Position numbers and translations under genes: made by a program. The notes under the pieces are model-generated. The model made no database searches. It was not told the DNA's origin and was given only the letters and a program-made list of their open reading frames with translations. A stretch of 45,648 bases of DNA from Actinomycetota bacterium. GTDB lineage: Bacteria; Actinomycetota; Thermoleophilia; Gaiellales; Gaiellaceae. The stretch covers positions 1 to 45,648 of the forward strand of contig JACDEU010000019.1 of the NCBI GenBank assembly GCA_013816245.1, read 5' to 3'. Below are positions 16,520 through 24,340 of the stretch, piece after piece (within the stretch, counting starts at the first letter, position 1; every line of letters begins with the position of its first letter).

Positions 16520-17158
16520 ATGACGATCACCGCGCCGACACGCCCGCCCGTCGTCGACGCTCCTGGCGTCGACCCAGAGGCGTTGATCGCCGAGGCCCGC
16601 CGGCGGCAGCGTCGCCGCCGACGCGGGTTCGCGCTCATGGCCCTCATCCTCGTTAGTGCCAGCGCGGGCGCGTACTACGGCGCCACGACGCGCACCTCGC
16701 ATAGCTCTGCCGCGCCTGGGAGCGCCGCTGCAGCAAAGACGCGGATGCTGCGCTTTCACCTCCGTGGCTTCGGCACGCCGCTCGCGACCACGATCGACTC
16801 CAGACCCTGCCCACAGGGTAGGACGACGATGCCGATCGCTTCTGATGCCGGGGATCGCATTGGCACGGAGGTACTATGCGTGCTGACCATCACTAAGCTC
16901 GATCGCCCGAATTGGGGCGTGAGGCGAATCGTGCAGACGGCGCGAGTAGTCGACTCCCTGCCCGGCGGTACGATCGTCAGCCGCCAGAAGCAGACGTTCC
17001 TCTTCGCCCGCGACCAACGCCAGACGCGAGCGATCTTCCGTGGGCGCGTAGTCGGGGGGACGGGTCGCTACACGCATCTCCGTTGGACGGTCTCGGGCGG
17101 CGGGCCTGGCCGCGAAGGCAAGGCCGATTGGGTTTTGATTTTCCAGGTCCGCCAGTGA
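16520..17158 (+). CDS. Membrane-anchored protein with an allene-oxide-cyclase-like barrel
   Basis: ATG 16520 lies four bases after the propeller stop; the frame open from 16322 is a shadow. The 212 residues start with ITAPTRPPVVDAPGVDPEAL then IAEARRRQRRRRR, very like the propeller protein N-terminus, followed by a TM helix at about 37-55. The outside domain (about 80-210) has the pattern of AOC/dirigent barrels: a FLFARDQRQTRAIFRGRVVG strand pair and the signature GGTGRYTHLRWTVSGG near the C-terminus. Members of that fold bind small hydrophobic molecules or act as folding scaffolds. It is probably co-transcribed with the propeller gene and may act with it. Confidence 0.62.
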   Translation: MTITAPTRPPVVDAPGVDPEALIAEARRRQRRRRRGFALMALILVSASAGAYYGATTRTSHSSAAPGSAAAAKTRMLRFHLRGFGTPLATTIDSRPCPQGRTTMPIASDAGDRIGTEVLCVLTITKLDRPNWGVRRIVQTARVVDSLPGGTIVSRQKQTFLFARDQRQTRAIFRGRVVGGTGRYTHLRWTVSGGGPGREGKADWVLIFQVRQ

Positions 17159-17344
17159 CGGTGTGATCGAGCGCAAGGACGGATCGAGCTGGCCTGCCGC
17201 GCCAAACGGATAGCGCGTCGTTGCGCTGTGTCGGCTGAACGGGGCGGCCAACGCGGATGCTGTAGGCGGTCTAGCTGGCCTAGGCAGGTGCCAGGATCGT
17301 CTACGCGAGAGACACACGATCGTGCCAACCTGCACTCTATTGCA

Positions 17345-17920
17345 GTGAGGAAGACACGCCTTAGTGAGCGGTCGGAAACGGCGCTGCTTCGGGCGGCGCG
17401 GAGCGATCCGGAAGCGTTCTGCGAGTTCTACGATCGCAACGCCCGCGCGCTGCTTGGTTGGCTAGTAGCGCAGACACACGATCTGCCGGCGGCGATGGAC
17501 ATTGCTGCGGAGACTTTCGCTGTAGCGCTCCGTTCTTTGACGTCGTTTCGCGGCGAGCGGCCGGCATCTGGGCGGGCATGGCTTTACGGGATTGCGTTGC
17601 GGCTTCTCATTCGCTATCGCGAGGGTTTACGGCACGAGCGTAGCGCGCGCGAGCGCATCGGCCTGCGAGAAGAGCCGTATTTTGACGAGGCCGGCATCGT
17701 TCACGAGCGGCTCGTTGTTGAGCAGCTGCGGCCGGAGCTCCAGCGTGCGTTGGCGGAGCTTCCCGAGTACCAGCGCGATGCGCTCAAGTTGCGCATTGTT
17801 GGCGAGCTCGACTACGGCCAGGTTGCCGCGCAACTCGATTGCACTCCGGTCGCCGCCCGCCTTCGTGTCTCTCGCGCGCTACGGACATTGCGAACGATCC
17901 TGGAGGGGGCGGGCAGATGA
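17345..17920 (+). CDS. ECF-type RNA polymerase sigma factor (subtype C, copy 1)
   Basis: GTG 17345 gives 191 residues; the frame upstream to 17228 reads as Arg/Cys-rich noise. Region 2 is at about 15-85 (AARSDPEAFCEFYDRNARAL, then AMDIAAETFAVALRSLTSFR and GRAWLYGIALRLLIRYREG), and region 4 at about 125-185 (LAELPEYQRDALKLRIVGEL, then CTPVAARLRVSRALRTLR). The DNA-reading helix (C-T/S-P-x-A-A-R-x-R-V-S-R) is shared only with the 19689 factor. A CTATTG at 17337 just before the start is a possible -10. The stop overlaps the partner gene start by ATGA. Confidence 0.88.
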   Translation: MRKTRLSERSETALLRAARSDPEAFCEFYDRNARALLGWLVAQTHDLPAAMDIAAETFAVALRSLTSFRGERPASGRAWLYGIALRLLIRYREGLRHERSARERIGLREEPYFDEAGIVHERLVVEQLRPELQRALAELPEYQRDALKLRIVGELDYGQVAAQLDCTPVAARLRVSRALRTLRTILEGAGR

Positions 17921-18933
17921 GCGACTTTATTGCCCCCGTTGACGATGCACTCCTTCGGTTGCGAGCCGACCTGCACGTCGCTGCTCGCAGGCGCGTCCGC
18001 CGCCGCAGACTGGAACGGCTCGTGGTCGCGACCATCGCCCTTGCGGCACTCGGCGCTGCCACTGCGCTCGCAGCCAGCTCGTGGCTTGGGCGCAACTTCA
18101 CGGCTGCCGATCTCGAGCGCCAATACACCGTCGTAACGGATGATCGCTGGCTCCAGTGCGGCGGGGACGGGTGCGTGAAGAAAACCGGTACGCACAAGCA
18201 GGTGGAGATTCTCCCTGCGATGGGCGTCAGCTTCGTCCTCCCGAGCGGCTTCGCGGTCACGATTGTTCCTGCTGCCGGCGGCATCGGGCCGCTTCCAACC
18301 TTTCTCGATGCCGAGCGCGCTCGTTACGGCTTGCCCGGAATTGACAGGGCGAGCGGAAAATTCACACGCGGCTCTGTCGAATTCACAAAAATCGGCGGCT
18401 CCTGGATCGCCGATCTACCAGACGGCGTGAAGCGAACGATCGCCTGGCGGCGCGAGACCGGTTCGATCAGCCTCACCGACCGGTCGCCGGACGGCTCGAC
18501 TCTGGAGCGCGACCTCCACGCGGGCGACGTGGTGCCGCTTGTGCCCGACTCGATCGACCCGCGGGCGCACACGCTGGAGAAGGCGGTCACGTTCGATCTC
18601 CCCTCCGGCGCTCGCGTGCACATTTTCCCCACCTTCAACGCAACCTACGTCGGCGCGCTGCCGCTCCCGGCTCAACCTCGACCGGCGCAGACGCTTCCCC
18701 GCACCGAAGCCGAGCGCTACGGGTTGACCGTAACGAGCGATTCCCAGGCGCTGCTGTCCATCCGCCGCGACGGCGGCAAGTGGCACGTCGTTCTAGATGC
18801 CGGCGTTGAGCGAACAATCAGTTGGAATGCAGGGGACGACAAGGTCACGATCCGCGATCGTCGTTCCGACGGCGCTACGCGCGAGCAGCGAGTGCCCCTA
18901 GGTCACGAGCTGCCACTCGTTCCGTTCCGCTAG
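17917..18933 (+). CDS. Sigma-linked membrane protein with a two-fold repeated ectodomain
   Basis: This 338-residue protein starts in the ATGA overlap. A basic cytoplasmic part (1-34, ARRRVRRRRLERL) is followed by a TM helix at 35-53. After a small Cys-bearing segment (LQCGGDGCVKK), the outside region repeats itself. Unit 1 runs from VSFVLPSGFAVTIVP through ERARYGL to LHAGDVVPLVP. Unit 2 runs from VTFDLPSGARVHIFP through EAERYGL to LGHELPLVPFR. Both units include an 'R-T-I-(A/S)-W' strand (VKRTIAWRR, VERTISWNA) and a 'DRxSDG' turn. It is the likely sensor for the sigma factor of 17345. Confidence 0.82.
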   Translation: MSDFIAPVDDALLRLRADLHVAARRRVRRRRLERLVVATIALAALGAATALAASSWLGRNFTAADLERQYTVVTDDRWLQCGGDGCVKKTGTHKQVEILPAMGVSFVLPSGFAVTIVPAAGGIGPLPTFLDAERARYGLPGIDRASGKFTRGSVEFTKIGGSWIADLPDGVKRTIAWRRETGSISLTDRSPDGSTLERDLHAGDVVPLVPDSIDPRAHTLEKAVTFDLPSGARVHIFPTFNATYVGALPLPAQPRPAQTLPRTEAERYGLTVTSDSQALLSIRRDGGKWHVVLDAGVERTISWNAGDDKVTIRDRRSDGATREQRVPLGHELPLVPFR

Positions 18934-18999
18934 GACCCTCAGTTGGGAGGCGTAGCTTTCGTTAACTCCTCGAGCGGCGTATCGACTAGCGTTTTGCTC

Positions 19000-19542
19000 G
19001 TGAAGAAACTGATGACGGTTCTGGCGGCTGTGACGGCGGTGTTGTGCTCGCTGCCAGCGGCGAGCACGGCCGGCCAGCTAGACAGGCTGGCCGCATCGGT
19101 CTCACGCTGCCACACCTCTGAGCTGGCCGTCTCGCTCGGCCGCAGTGGAGTGGGACTTGGCAACGTCGGCGTCAACGTCTACCTGAGAAACCGCAGCCCA
19201 AACACCTGCTTCGTGTTCGGCTATGTCGGGTTTGGGCTCAGAGACCGACACCATCGCCGGCAACGATCGCGTGTGCAGTGGGGGAATACCTACTTTCAGA
19301 TCGACCCCCGTCCGCATCGCGTCGTACTTCGGTCTGGCGCTCGGGCTGTCACGAACCTTGCCTGGACGGCCAATCCACTGCCCGGTGAACCACAGCAGGG
19401 ACCGTGCGAACCGCCCTCGAGCTGGCTCGAGGTCACGCCGCCCGACGAACGCGCGTATCGCCTCGCTCGCTTCGGAATGGTCGTCTGCGGTCATGGCGGG
19501 CTCTTCTCGACAGCTCTCACCACCAAGAGGCCACGCCCCTGA
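19000..19542 (+). CDS. Secreted DUF4232-like protein
   Basis: GTG 19000 starts VKKLMTVLAAVTAVLCSLPA, a good signal peptide; a start at 18943 is possible but adds a Ser-rich tail before it. The mature part has the DUF4232 pattern: a Cys near the start (SRCHTSELAVSLG), a middle Cys in NRSPNTCFVFGYVGFGL, and a late Cys before a strand (GPCEPPSSWLEVTPPDE), then a final Cys (VVCGHGG). DUF4232 proteins are exported beta-sandwich domains of unknown role found mainly in actinobacteria. It sits between two sigma cassettes and could belong to the regulon of either. Confidence 0.68.
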   Translation: MKKLMTVLAAVTAVLCSLPAASTAGQLDRLAASVSRCHTSELAVSLGRSGVGLGNVGVNVYLRNRSPNTCFVFGYVGFGLRDRHHRRQRSRVQWGNTYFQIDPRPHRVVLRSGARAVTNLAWTANPLPGEPQQGPCEPPSSWLEVTPPDERAYRLARFGMVVCGHGGLFSTALTTKRPRP

Positions 19543-19651
19543 CAACGAACCGAGGCGGCGCGTGACCCGCGGGCGTTGCGGCGGTGATCTCGGGCACGTG
19601 ACCTGGTCGTGGTTGCGATCAGGCTTGTGTGTGAAGCAGTCCGTCCGAGAG

Positions 19652-19680
19652 TGAAACACTCTTGGCATTCATCCCTATTT
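19652..19680 (+). promoter_or_regulatory. Candidate promoter of the 19689 sigma gene
   Basis: TGAAAC (19652-19657), 17 bases, CTATTT (19675-19680). The start codon ATG follows at 19689. The element resembles an ECF or weak housekeeping promoter. Only the -10-like CTATT is shared with the region before the related gene at 17345. Confidence 0.35.
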
Positions 19681-19688
19681 AGGAAGCG

Positions 19689-20246
19689 ATGCGAAACGAG
19701 CAGATGAGGTCGGACGCTGAGCTGATTGCTGGTGCGCGGAAGGATCCGGACCTTTTCCGCATCCTCTATGACCGTTACTCAATGCGGCTGCACGGCTTCT
19801 TCTGGCGTCGGACGGACGATCGCGAAGTCGCCCTTGATCTCACTGCCGAGACGTTCGCGCAGGCGTGGCTCGCCAGGGAGCGCTTTCAGGATCTCGCTGG
19901 CGGCAGTGCAGGTCCGTGGCTGTTCACGATTGCGCGGCGGCTCTTGATTGCGAGCGTGGAGAAGCAAAAACTCGAGATGCGAGCGCTGGACGAGCTGCAT
20001 CTAGAGGCGCGCACGAAATCGGGCGAGCTACACCTCCATCGAGGTTGGCTCGATGGACTTGACGCTGATCTGCGGGAAGCACTCGATGAGCTTCCGAGCC
20101 AACAGCAGCGAGCGGTCGAACTGCGAATCGTGGGCGAACTTCCTTACGCGGCGATCGGACGCTGTCTCGGCTGCAGCCCAACCGCGGCGCGGATCCGCGT
20201 CTCGCGCGGTCTTCGGCGTCTGCGAGCACGAATGGAGATGAACTGA
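19689..20246 (+). CDS. ECF-type RNA polymerase sigma factor (subtype C, copy 2)
   Basis: This 185-residue protein starts at ATG 19689, with AGGAAG upstream. Region 2 is at about 10-80 (GARKDPDLFRILYDRYSMRL, then ALDLTAETFAQAWLARERF and GPWLFTIARRLLI), and region 4 at about 120-180 (LDELPSQQQRAVELRIVGEL, then CSPTAARIRVSRGLRRLRAR). It is closest to the 17345 factor in both regions. Its partner gene starts two bases after its stop. Confidence 0.9.
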   Translation: MRNEQMRSDAELIAGARKDPDLFRILYDRYSMRLHGFFWRRTDDREVALDLTAETFAQAWLARERFQDLAGGSAGPWLFTIARRLLIASVEKQKLEMRALDELHLEARTKSGELHLHRGWLDGLDADLREALDELPSQQQRAVELRIVGELPYAAIGRCLGCSPTAARIRVSRGLRRLRARMEMN

Positions 20247-20248
20247 CG

Positions 20249-20770
20249 ATGAACGAAACGACACATGATCTTCGGGTCCTCGGTGATGCTCTTCAGCGTT
20301 CCTGGCGGGCTGACTATGCGCGGCGTGTGCCGGCTAAGAGTTCACGCGGGCGCCGCTTGGCGGTCATTCTCGTGGCAGTAGTGGTTCTTGTTGCTGCGGG
20401 CACGGCGATCGCCAGCGGCTTGTTGAAGAGCGCTAGCGACGAGCAACAGGGGATGTTGAACGGCTACGCGCTCTTCAAGGGAACACATCCCAGCTGCAAG
20501 CGGCTGAACGACAGCTCGTTCACCTGCACCCTTGACAAACCGCCGACCGAGATCAGCTTTTACGGGCCGGATGGGCAGCGGCTACCGAACGCCTATCTCG
20601 GCGTCAAGGCCGAGACGGTCAACTCCAGCCGACATGTTGACGGCGGTTGTGTCGCGACCAGCGCTGATGGGCGTGCGTGGCATTGCTATCTCGGGGAGGA
20701 AGCGGTCAGGCAGGGAATCATCGGGCGTGACTACCTCGGCAGCTATCTGCCCCAGCCGCCCACCGGGTAG
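20249..20770 (+). CDS. Sigma-linked small membrane protein
   Basis: This 173-residue protein has a cytoplasmic part 1-36 (LRVLGDALQRSWRADYARR), a TM helix at about 37-56 (LAVILVAVVVLVAAGTAIA), and an outside domain of about 115 residues with four Cys in two pairs (HPSCKRLNDSSFTCTL; GGCVATS, WHCYLG). This is the smallest ectodomain of the seven cassettes and shows no internal repeat. By position it is the partner of the 19689 sigma factor. Confidence 0.75.
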   Translation: MNETTHDLRVLGDALQRSWRADYARRVPAKSSRGRRLAVILVAVVVLVAAGTAIASGLLKSASDEQQGMLNGYALFKGTHPSCKRLNDSSFTCTLDKPPTEISFYGPDGQRLPNAYLGVKAETVNSSRHVDGGCVATSADGRAWHCYLGEEAVRQGIIGRDYLGSYLPQPPTG

Positions 20771-20846
20771 CAGCGCGGCCCATTCTGGATGGTGAAGGTC
20801 GGCCGCTTGACCTCGGCCGTCTGAGATGCAAGAGTCGATGTTGCCA

Positions 20847-20878
20847 AGTCCCTGTGGGCCCTCGGGTTCGCAGGGACT
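20847..20878 (+). terminator. Hairpin downstream of the last sigma cassette
   Basis: AGTCCCTG (20847-20854) and CAGGGACT (20871-20878) form a perfect 8-bp stem with a 16-base loop, 77 bases after the last partner gene. There is no T-tract. It may be a terminator or an end of the decayed mobile DNA that follows. Confidence 0.35.
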
Positions 20879-20969
20879 AGGCATTCTCAGGGGTCGCTGC
20901 GGGTCAGGTCCCGTTGGGGATCAGAGGGCCGGTCGGCGCGTCGGACTTCTCGCGACGGGACCACGGTCC

Positions 20970-21131
20970 TCAGCCGTTACTTTTGCTCCAGTCGTATCGA
21001 TTCTGCCAGTGCGCCCAGAGCTTCGGCCTCGATCCCGAGGTCGGAAGACGCACAATTCGCGCAGCACGGGAAGGAACCGTGACGAGCTGGCATTGCTCAG
21101 CTCTGCCGGTCGCCCGCTCACCGCTGTTGCC
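20970..21131 (-). pseudogene. C-terminal gene fragment cut by the inverted-repeat element
   Basis: A minus-strand frame enters from the left end of the 21132 element and reads about 50 residues to TGA 20970. It includes SRAARIVRLPTSGSRPKLWA and ends HWQNRYDWSKSNG. The aromatic end looks like real protein. Its upstream part is missing, which fits interruption by the element. No family is recognised. Confidence 0.3.
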
Positions 21132-21950
21132 TGTGGGGTAAAGAAATTCGATCCAGGCCGAACGGCGTGCTGGTTATCGCGGCCGACCCGGTTCAGACTG
21201 CCCGTCGTGCTGACGTGTTTGCTGTACCGGCTGCTGTGTGGCCTCGTTCGTTTGCTTGCCTGCGGCGGCGGTGAGCGGGAGCTCGAGATCGTCGTGCTGC
21301 GCCACCAGCTGGCGATCCTCAGGCGCGGAGGAAAGCGGCCGCAGTACACGGCGACGGACCGAGCCCTGCTCGCGGCGGCGAGCCGGCTGCTCCCGCACGA
21401 GCGCTGGTCCGGCTTTGCGGTCAGCGCGCAGACGCTTCGCCGCTGGCACCGGGCACTGCTGCAGGGAAGGCGACAACGCCGCCGTCGCAGGCCCGGCCGT
21501 CCCCCGCTTGCGACCGCGACCCGCGGCCTGATCGAGCGGATGGCCCGGGAGAACCCTCGCTGGGGGTACATGCGCATCGAGGGTGAGCTGCTGAAGCTCG
21601 GGATCAGTGTCTCCGCGACCACGATCGCGAGCGTGTTGCGCGCCTCGGGCCTCGGGCCTGCGCCGCGACGCATCGGCCCCAGCTGGTCCGAATTCCTGCC
21701 GAGGACCGTCAGGCATGCGACCAGCGCATCGATCGCACGCTTGCGACGGACCCAAGAGCAGGCCGCCGCCTTGCTCACAGCCGAGTGCTCTGGTGCGACG
21801 GTAAAGCCATCGCCGATCACGCCCCGGTCGTGTCAACCACGCGTCGGATGCCCTCGGTAGCCTCCCAGGATCCTCAGCCCTGCACCGTGGGCGCAACCGA
21901 TCGAGCACCACCCCGAGCTGCCAGCCCGAACCGAGTTTCTTTACCCCACA
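21132..21950. mobile_element. 819-bp transposable-element relic with 19-bp terminal inverted repeats
   Basis: The left end TGTGGGGTAAAGAAATTCG (21132-21150) and the inverted right end (21932-21950) agree at 18 of 19 positions. Between them lies only the N-terminal half of a transposase. No target-site duplication is visible next to the ends. The size and the missing catalytic domain point to an internally deleted, non-autonomous copy. Confidence 0.75.
21207..21698 (+). pseudogene. Truncated transposase, N-terminal part of an integrase-core type
   Basis: Translation gives an N-terminal region typical of rve/integrase-core transposases found in actinobacteria: a hydrophobic start (LTCLLYRLLCGLVRLL), ERELEIVVLRHQLAILRRGG, LLAAASRLLPHERWS, an Arg-rich linker, then ENPRWGYMRIEGELLKLGIS and GPSWSEFL. 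The DDE catalytic domain normally begins right after this point but is absent; the frame continues into unrelated sequence to 21860. The fragment cannot be an active transposase. It lies inside the 19-bp inverted repeats, so it is the remains of that element's own gene. Confidence 0.75.
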
Positions 21951-22124
21951 CCCCTCTCTATGAAGAAGGGCCGTGCGTCAACTCTGGGTCGGTTCGTGTA
22001 TCGCCCAGTTATGGCGGGTGTTGCGGTCGTGGGTGGCGAGCGGTGCTCATCTCTCTATCGCCTCCTCGACGGGAGGACAAGGCCGATTGGGGTTCGCTCC
22101 GGTGGCGCATCTCCTTAACGGCCG
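21951..22124. other. Gap between the inverted-repeat element and the IS110 fragment
   Basis: No convincing gene is seen. A plus-strand frame from ATG 21960 (MKKGRASTLGRFVYRPVMAG) stays open for about 50 codons without recognisable features. Part of the stretch may be the non-coding end of the IS110 copy. Confidence 0.3.
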
Positions 22125-22530
22125 TCAGGCGGCCAGGGGGTCGGTGGCGCCTTTGGGAGCGAAGGATTCATTACGCGTGAGCATGTGCCAGATCGCTTCG
22201 GTGAGCCGGCGGGCAAGGTCGATCTGGGCGACCTTGGCGCCGCGCTGCTTGCCGATGCGGGCTTTGGTGTGCTGGTAGCGGTCGCGGTAGGTGGGGTGGG
22301 TGCAGGCGTGGGTGGCGGCCTCGACGAGCGCCCAGCGGAGGTAGCGGGGTCCTTGTTTGGCGAGCGGGCCGCGCAGGTCGCGCTCGCCCGATTGGTAGAC
22401 GCGCGGGCAGAGGCCGGTGTAGCCGGCGAGCTTGCGTGGCGTGGGGAAGCGGCTGATGTCGCCGAGCTCCGCGGCGATCGTGTAGGCGAGCACCCAGCCG
22501 ATCCCGGGCACGGTCAAAAGCAGCGGACCG
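22125..22530 (-). pseudogene. IS110-family transposase, C-terminal half only
   Basis: The minus-strand frame carries the C-terminal domain of IS110/IS116/IS902 transposases: LLLTVPGIGWVLAYTIAAEL, then ISRFPTPRKLAGYTGLCPRV, SGERDLRGPLAKQGPRYLRW and a final helix region ending FAPKGATDPLAA. Homology stops near 22530. The upstream part of the frame (to 22709) is unrelated Arg/Gln-rich sequence, so the N-terminal DEDD catalytic domain is lost. It is an inactive remnant at the border of the accessory island. Confidence 0.82.
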
Positions 22531-22539
22531 GTGTCAATC

Positions 22540-23086
22540 GTTAGCGGCGCATGGAGACCGCACGTCTGATATTCGCGCGCGCGCGTGAAACACATATGGA
22601 CGTTGGCTCGCCGCCGCCGTCGATCATCAAGAGCAGCAATTGAAAGCCGCAAAAAGGTGAGGAGTGATTCTTGTTTTGGTCGGCTTTGTGTCGCTTGTCT
22701 TTTCGGCACCCGCTGCCCTCTTCGTCGCAGCAGGCGTCAGCGTGAGGGTGAGGAGGACGCGTGGGGGCCCGTCGTCGCTTGCCTTGTCGCTGCGCTTCCT
22801 GCAGGTGGCGTGGGTCTTGCGCGGCGGCGTGGCAGATGCGGCCCTTGGGCGCCTCCTCCGATGCGGCGCTCCGAAGGTATGCGGTGAAGGACATGGTGTT
22901 TCTGGCGCTGCCCTTTGGTGTGTTCTGGGTTCTGATGCGGAGCGCCTTTTTGGGCGCGATTTTCGGGGTTCGTAGCACACGCTAATCGCGTAGCGGCCAG
23001 CTCGAACGCGCCTCCGTAATGCTTGCGGTCGCGACGACCGTTGGTTGCCTCTGGTAAAAAGATGCTTTGTGGCGTAGGTTGGGCCG
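22540..23086. other. Gene-poor stretch before the subtilase-like operon
   Basis: No gene is firmly supported. Plus-strand frames encode short hydrophobic pieces (ILVLVGFVSLVFSAPAALFV near 22664 and DMVFLALPFGVFWVLMRSAF near 22890) that could be two halves of one small membrane protein broken by a frameshift. Just before 23087 a TAGGTT at 23075-23080 may be a -10 for the next operon. Confidence 0.3.
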
Positions 23087-24340
23087 GTGTCATCAGCGCC
23101 GGCGACGATCGTGCTCGTGGATGCAGGAGCGTTCGACACAGCCTATGCGGAGGTTTCGACGCTCGCTGAGAGCACGCGCATCTACACGGTCTTGCCGTTC
23201 TTCTTGATCGACGCCAACGACCCAGGTTTGGCATCGGTTGCCGACGTCCCGGGTGTCCTCGGTCTCGTGCCGGGCGACGAGCTCCAGCTGAGCATGCTCG
23301 CGGGACTCGATCGCGTCGCAGCGCTTTGCCTCGGGCAGGTAAGCGAGTGGGCAGTCGGCGGCGTCGAAGAGGGCGAGGAGTACCCGTTCATTCCCGACGA
23401 GCCGGTCGGGAAAGTCGCTCCAACAGCAGTCTGCGCCGCGGCCAACATGTCGCTGACTCCGGATGACGATGCGTTCGCAGAGACGCTTCCGACAGACGTC
23501 ATCAACCACGCGACGCGCACCGTGGCGGACTTGACGTTGCCGGTCGTCGCCGCCGGCAATCACCATGACACCGGGTTCCGTTTCGAGACGGTCTCGCCCT
23601 GGGCGGAACCGGAATGGGTGTTCGCGGTCGGCGCGACGTCCGACGAGGCGGGCGAGATTGAGTGGCCGCACTCGGCACGCGGAACGGCCGCTGATCCGGA
23701 TGTCGGCCCCGATATCTTGGCCTGGGGGAAAGACGCGACGTCTGAAAACGGGTTCGGTACGAGCTTCGCCGTCGTGCTCGTTAGCAGGATGGCCACGCTG
23801 TGTCGCGCATGGCTTTGGCAGTTAGCTGCGAACATCGAGCGCCTCGCCGGCCGACCGTATGGCGTGCCGCTGATGGGGATCGCCTTCGTTGACCGCGAAA
23901 TCGCGCCGTTCGCGCCGACGCCACCGCGTCTGCGGGCGCTGCCGGTGTTGCATGCGACGTCGCCGGTTCTCGAGCAGCCGAAGCTACAGCCAACAGCAGA
24001 CGCGTTCAAGTTCCGCCCGGCGGTCGACATTACGCGGCGTCTTCTTGTCGCAGCAGCGGCGGAGACATCGCCGAAGACGGCGACGCCGTTGTCGGCGCCG
24101 TCATTGACGCCGGAACGCCTTCAGCGCTTTCTCGACAACCTTTCGCTTGCGCGACTCTTCGAGGTTGCGGGTGTCGCATCCGAAGAGGTGAGCCGCGCGG
24201 AGGAGCCGCTGTTTTGCGCCGGTACGGCCAACGAACTGTGGACTCTGCTTGAGAACCTGCCCGTCGTGTGGGCCTGGGACGTCAACACCCGAACGGCCTA
24301 CGTACACCCGGTAAGGGAGGCAGATTATGCCCGATCCTGA
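23087..24340 (+). CDS. Subtilase-like (S8) protein without a visible catalytic His motif
   Basis: The central part has subtilase landmarks in order: a strand with N-M-S-L (CAAANMSLTPDD, about 117-128), the oxyanion region VVAAGN (153-158), WVFAVGAT (177-184) and the nucleophile motif GTSF (224-227, Ser226). The N-terminal third lacks the D-T/S-G and H-G-T motifs that supply catalytic Asp and His; TIVLVDAGAFD at 7-17 is the only Asp candidate. So it may be an inactive protease fold or use an altered site. The C-terminal 160 residues form a separate domain (SLTPERLQRFLDNLSLARLF). No signal peptide is seen, so it is cytoplasmic. GTG 23087 has no RBS and may be leaderless. It overlaps the coiled-coil gene by 14 bases. 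Confidence 0.68.
   Translation: MSSAPATIVLVDAGAFDTAYAEVSTLAESTRIYTVLPFFLIDANDPGLASVADVPGVLGLVPGDELQLSMLAGLDRVAALCLGQVSEWAVGGVEEGEEYPFIPDEPVGKVAPTAVCAAANMSLTPDDDAFAETLPTDVINHATRTVADLTLPVVAAGNHHDTGFRFETVSPWAEPEWVFAVGATSDEAGEIEWPHSARGTAADPDVGPDILAWGKDATSENGFGTSFAVVLVSRMATLCRAWLWQLAANIERLAGRPYGVPLMGIAFVDREIAPFAPTPPRLRALPVLHATSPVLEQPKLQPTADAFKFRPAVDITRRLLVAAAAETSPKTATPLSAPSLTPERLQRFLDNLSLARLFEVAGVASEEVSRAEEPLFCAGTANELWTLLENLPVVWAWDVNTRTAYVHPVREADYARS

Noticed and set aside
20826-21860. A single 344-codon frame through the mobile-element region
   Set aside because: Only 21207-21698 resembles a transposase; the rest crosses the inverted-repeat ends and reads as unrelated sequence.
22541-22978. N-terminal part of the IS110 transposase upstream of 22530
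   Set aside because: The sequence is Arg/Lys/Pro-rich and lacks the DEDD motifs; it is unrelated DNA fused to the fragment.
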